From Temnopleurus reevesii (taxonomy: Eukaryota > Echinodermata > Echinoidea > Temnopleuroida > Temnopleuridae), in the NCBI GenBank assembly GCA_036244855.1, contig BQKZ01010725.1, positions 1,776 to 11,819 of the forward strand: a DNA stretch of 10,044 nucleotides, given 5' to 3'. The position numbers and the translations under genes were made by a program. Shown here piece after piece: positions 7,131 to 10,044 of the stretch. Every line of letters begins with the position of its first letter. Position 1 is the stretch's first letter. The notes under the pieces are model-generated. The model saw nothing but the letters and a program-made list of their open reading frames with translations, was not told the DNA's origin and ran no database searches.

Positions 7131-7774
7131 TCAGGCTTCAATGGAGTTTGAAGATCAAGACTACTCTGAGATCCAGATGAGATAAATGATGACAGTGATC
7201 ATAAACTGTTATGTTTTATGATGGGCTATGATTTCCCCTTTTCTCCCCTCTCTGGCTGTACAAAAGTTATGATAATTTAGCAATATGAAAAAATTATAAC
7301 TGACCTGTAGCATTGGATTTCAATCACATCACATCACTGCACACATTGGATAATTATCTCTGATAATTTAGGCATAAATGTTCATTATCAACCAGTAAAT
7401 GCTTTAGAATAAAAAAGTATTTAGTAGCTCATTGCTAAACGAGAATCACATATTTGGGTTCACTCCTGAAACATATTTACTGCAATAAAAAGGTAAAAAT
7501 TCATTGATATGCACAGTGAACTTATAAATAAAAGATCAAGAGCATATGCTTCATCTCAAACATACAGTGACAGGGTAATACAAACGGCTACATCTTACAA
7601 GATCACTAAGCTTTCTTCTGTAATAAAAATTCCGGCGGTCAAGTTGGTATGTACAAACATTATGGTAATATATTGAGTTTTGTTTATGTTTGATATGATA
7701 GTGACCTCATAGTAAACGTAAACATTATCCTAGGCATGCAGTTATCTGTTTGTTGGTGTTTATAATAAGAGAGG
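7131..7774. other. No supported gene
   Basis: This is an AT-rich stretch with many stop codons in all frames. No RNA gene, repeat copy or regulatory cluster stands out. Isolated TGACCT half-sites lie near 7302 and 7702 without partners. Confidence 0.6.
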
Positions 7775-7817
7775 ATGACCATCAACTAGGCTTCTGCCTG
7801 ATGAAGACCATGGTCAT
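7775..7817. repeat. Small hairpin upstream of dispersed repeat copy 2
   Basis: ATGACCAT (7775-7782) is the exact reverse complement of ATGGTCAT (7810-7817). A second nested pairing, GGCTTC with GAAGACC, lies inside. It ends only 12 bases before the shared repeat core and has no counterpart at the start of copy 1, so its link to the element is uncertain. Confidence 0.4.
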
Positions 7818-7828
7818 TTTTAAAGTGA

Positions 7829-8094
7829 AAGACCAGTTTTGGGAGGAGGGCGCTTCAGATATTTAACTAGTTTGCGAGCTGAAGTAAAATTATTACCATA
7901 ATGCAGTTTTTCAATAGTAAATTAGAGCATGTTCATAGTTTGTTTGAATGAAATCGAACTAGAAATGGCTTAATTATTGCAAAATAAAAAACCATGCTGC
8001 GGTCATAACATGCTTCACGTACAAAATGAATGCGAACTCACACACCACAGACAATACTACCGATCGCACCGACCATTTCAGCCGACGCTCTCCC
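7829..8094 (+). repeat. Dispersed repeat core, copy 2
   Basis: This is the second copy of the 1662-1938 core, in the same orientation, 266 bp long. It lacks the 11 bases that follow GCTGCGGTC in copy 1. Similarity starts at GACCAGTTTTGGGAGGA and fades after GCCGACGCTCTCCC. The copies are 6.2 kb apart and about 11% diverged over the part counted, so they are old. They are not convincing as a long terminal repeat pair, because neither starts with TG nor ends with CA, and nothing resembling gag or pol lies between them. A minus-strand frame at 7974-8171 overlaps the copy and is not credible. Confidence 0.85.
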
Positions 8095-8363
8095 GTGCAA
8101 AAGCACTTAGCACACCATAGGAATAATGGCTGATTGACATGTTCGACGTAAGATACACAGAATAAGAGCAAATACGTACTCCTAATATCTTACACAGATA
8201 TATTTAGGCATGTAAGGCAACCTGTGAATACATCAGCTTGTTTAACATCACTTTCTGCATCCCGATCATTACGAATCTAAACCTTTAAAGGTGCAGCTGG
8301 AAAGAAAATCTAGGCCACACAGATATTTTGATCTAGGACTGGTGCATCTTTTTTCCAATTTTA
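8095..8363. other. Spacer, nothing recognised
   Basis: No gene, RNA or repeat copy was identified here. Confidence 0.5.
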
Positions 8364-8560
8364 ATCACTCGTTAATTGAGTTCAAGTAGGAAAATGAAAT
8401 GAAGAAATTTCAAATTTTGATAATATTCTTATTTAAGAAAATGAATTGATTCTCTTTCATTCACAATTGAGTTCATGTAGGAAAATGAACTTGATATTAT
8501 CACTTCATAGAATATTCTAATTTTGGAACAATACATGAATTGATCTTTTCTCATTCACTC
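8364..8560 (+). repeat. Tandem duplication, 91-94 bp unit
   Basis: Two adjacent units share AATTGAGTTCA(A/T)GTAGGAAAATGAA (8374 and 8465), AATATTCT (8423 and 8511), GAATTGAT (8443 and 8537) and CATTCAC (8458 and 8552). Offsets grow from 91 to 94 bases through small indels. ATCACTCG at 8364 may be the tail of an earlier unit. Confidence 0.8.
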
Positions 8561-9002
8561 TAAAGGAAAAGATTCCAAGATATGCAAACTGTTCTGGAAT
8601 GTAGGCATGAGGTAAAAATCAAAATATTAAAATGTGAATAATGCAACAACTGAACTAAAGTGAGAGCAAACGATCACAACCACACTCTCAGCCATTCACT
8701 TGTAATAAAAGCTTTGAATTCTTGTGAAAATACACCTCATGCATATTTTGGAACAGTTGGCATCTCTGGATTCCTCTATATAATTATCTAGCCTCTGATT
8801 TTAATTAATTATTATTGAGGTGACCAAGTTAATTTTGCCTTTCGCGTTAATGTAAATGATCTTATTGAGAAATATGAAAAGCATATAGCATAATAGAAAA
8901 AAATGATGAGATGAAACCCGAAATAAAATCATTGAAGAAATAATTTTTCATGTTGTAATAAGGGCTTTGTACCATGTTTTTGAAAAGGCACTGTAAAATG
9001 AA
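8561..9002. other. No supported gene, AT-rich
   Basis: I see no frame, RNA gene or repeat copy that I can support in this stretch. Confidence 0.6.
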
Positions 9003-9022
9003 TATTGTATTGTATTGTATTT
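9003..9022 (+). repeat. ATTGT pentanucleotide microsatellite
   Basis: Three to four tandem ATTGT units are visible, immediately upstream of the segment with long open frames. Confidence 0.8.
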
Positions 9023-9360
9023 CACTCAAAGAGAAAATGGACCTCTGGAGATAAAAGAGGTGGAAAGAAAACCCCTCTTTGACTTGGAAATATTCTTAAG
9101 AAACATCATAAAATACAAAAGTCAAAGTCTTCCACAAAAGCATCTAAACATCACTCAACAACTATCTGTCAAAGATTCACCTTTTCACCTTCCAAACCAA
9201 GAAATTTTGTAACTTCTTCATCACTTTCAGCAATTCCAGCTTCCGAATTGTAAAAATATTCCAGTCTACGAGGAAGGGCCCCTCAGCAGATGGGTCAAAC
9301 GACTCTCGAAACTACTTGGGATTAAAAGTGGAGGACTTGAAAGAGATGCATAAATTCTAA
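9015..9360. other. Possible exon or exon relic, unassigned
   Basis: This is the only stretch whose frames look protein-like, and it is not a repeat in this window. One plus frame is open from 9015 to 9353 apart from a single TAA at 9210. After a CTTTCAG acceptor-like site (ending 9230) it reads 40 codons to a TAA at 9351, containing IPVYEEGPLSRWVKRLSKLL. A second plus frame is open from 9148 to a TAA at 9358 (70 codons, no ATG at its start) and ends with GPSADGSNDSRNYLGLKVED and 10 further residues. The minus strand is open for 44 codons at 9180-9311 and includes RESFDPSAEGPFLVDW. The 9265-9353 part is visibly more GC-rich than its flanks. I recognise no family. At most one frame can be the real one, and all three may be chance. 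Confidence 0.2.
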
Positions 9361-9784
9361 CATTCTTCTCATCTCTAATTTTGACATTGGTAGTGAATTA
9401 TCTACAAAACTATGCCTCGTCCCAAAAAGACAAGCATTCCTTTTGAATATTTCATTTTTCAGCACTATATTAAGCCAAACCTAAGCTAAATTTGTCTATA
9501 CTTTATCGCAGTTTGATAAGCCTTTACAAAGACATTCATCAAAGCAATAATACCAGTAGCAGTGGGAGAGGAGGACATCCCCCCCCCTCCAACATGAAAA
9601 AAATAACATAGAGGGGGTTACCCCAAACATATTGTTAGGAAAATGGGTGCTTCATTAATATCTCATTCCTTAACTAGATTTCAACCAAATAGTTTGGGCA
9701 GGTATACTACTACCTGCAGAGTGGTGCCCATTCTGATTTGAAGTGTTCTTTTATTTTACTCCATAAAATGTTGATCAATAAGGT
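9361..9784. other. Gene-free stretch with poly-C run
   Basis: No gene is seen. The stretch holds nine consecutive C residues at 9579-9587 within a purine/pyrimidine-asymmetric patch (GGGAGAGGAGGACAT before it). A perfect 11-base palindrome GGGGT-T-ACCCC lies at 9614-9624. Confidence 0.55.
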
Positions 9785-10044
9785 AATCTTAAAGGGGACC
9801 TACACTCAGACATTAAATTGCTATCATTAAATGAAGAGAAATAAGATGAACAAACTGTCAAAATTTGAGCAAAATCGGACAATCCATTCAAAAGTTATGA
9901 ATTTTCAAAGTTTTGATTTACACCCATCATGGGCTCCTTAAATTGGCAAATGTACACGCACAAAATGGCTGCCAACATGGAGAACTCTCCATTCGCTTTG
10001 TACACAAAATTTCACATTTTCCTCTTTTTCCAGAAAAGTAGACA
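9785..10044 (+). repeat. Interspersed repeat, cut by window edge
   Basis: The segment starts near AAAGGGGACCTACACTCAGA and continues with GTCAAAATTTGAGCAAAATC, GGACAATCCATTCAAAAGTT, ATGAATTTTCAAAGTTTTG and AAAATGGCTGCC. From memory, this phrase order (AAAGGGGA start, AAAATTTGA, AAAATCGGA, AAGTTATGAATTTT, ATGGCTGCC) is typical of a very abundant noncoding interspersed family in sea urchins. The right end lies beyond the window. No coding capacity is seen. Confidence 0.6.

Noticed and set aside
1662..8094. Pair of LTRs of a retrotransposon
   Set aside because: The copies lack TG...CA ends, no primer binding site or polypurine tract is evident, and no gag or pol frame lies between them.

Overview
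The window looks like intergenic or intronic DNA from a marine invertebrate, most likely a sea urchin. The reasons are AT-rich composition with no long reading frame, many poly-T runs and simple repeats, vertebrate-type TTAGGG interstitial telomere units, a TTTATATAGCGC module, and a right-edge repeat that resembles, from memory, families abundant in sea urchin noncoding DNA. The species call is inference and was not checked by search. No bacterial gene organisation, no RNA gene and no CRISPR array is visible. The longest open frame (221 codons, 6347-7012) lies inside a degenerate repeat and is not credible as a gene.

Layout: 1-1249 is unique-looking AT-rich DNA with a GC-richer patch at 340-560. 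A foldback (long inverted repeat) element lies at 1250-1378, and a second copy at 3804-3933. A dispersed repeat lies at 1662-1938, with a second copy in the same orientation at 7829-8094 (about 89% identical over the part I aligned). From 2229 to 2877 there is a TTTATATAGCGC module, a short TTAGGG tract and a 12-bp degenerate minisatellite. A three-unit tandem repeat covers 3254-3649, and its middle unit carries a palindromic 25-bp insertion. The middle part (3937-5790) has no gene, but it holds two well-formed nuclear-receptor-type direct repeats, a DR4 at 4529-4544 and a DR1 at 5209-5221. Degenerate repeat arrays follow at 5791-6100 and 6350-7130. The right third has the second dispersed repeat copy, a 91-94 bp tandem duplication (8364-8560), a pentanucleotide microsatellite, a possible exon or exon relic around 9015-9360, and a truncated interspersed repeat at the right edge.

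There is no set of genes working together that I can defend. The window is best read as a mosaic of short non-autonomous elements and tandem arrays between or within genes. The points most worth following up are the 9015-9360 segment, which is open in several frames, the two nuclear-receptor-type sites, the paired foldback elements with 3-bp flanking duplications, and the palindromic insertion in the tandem repeat.
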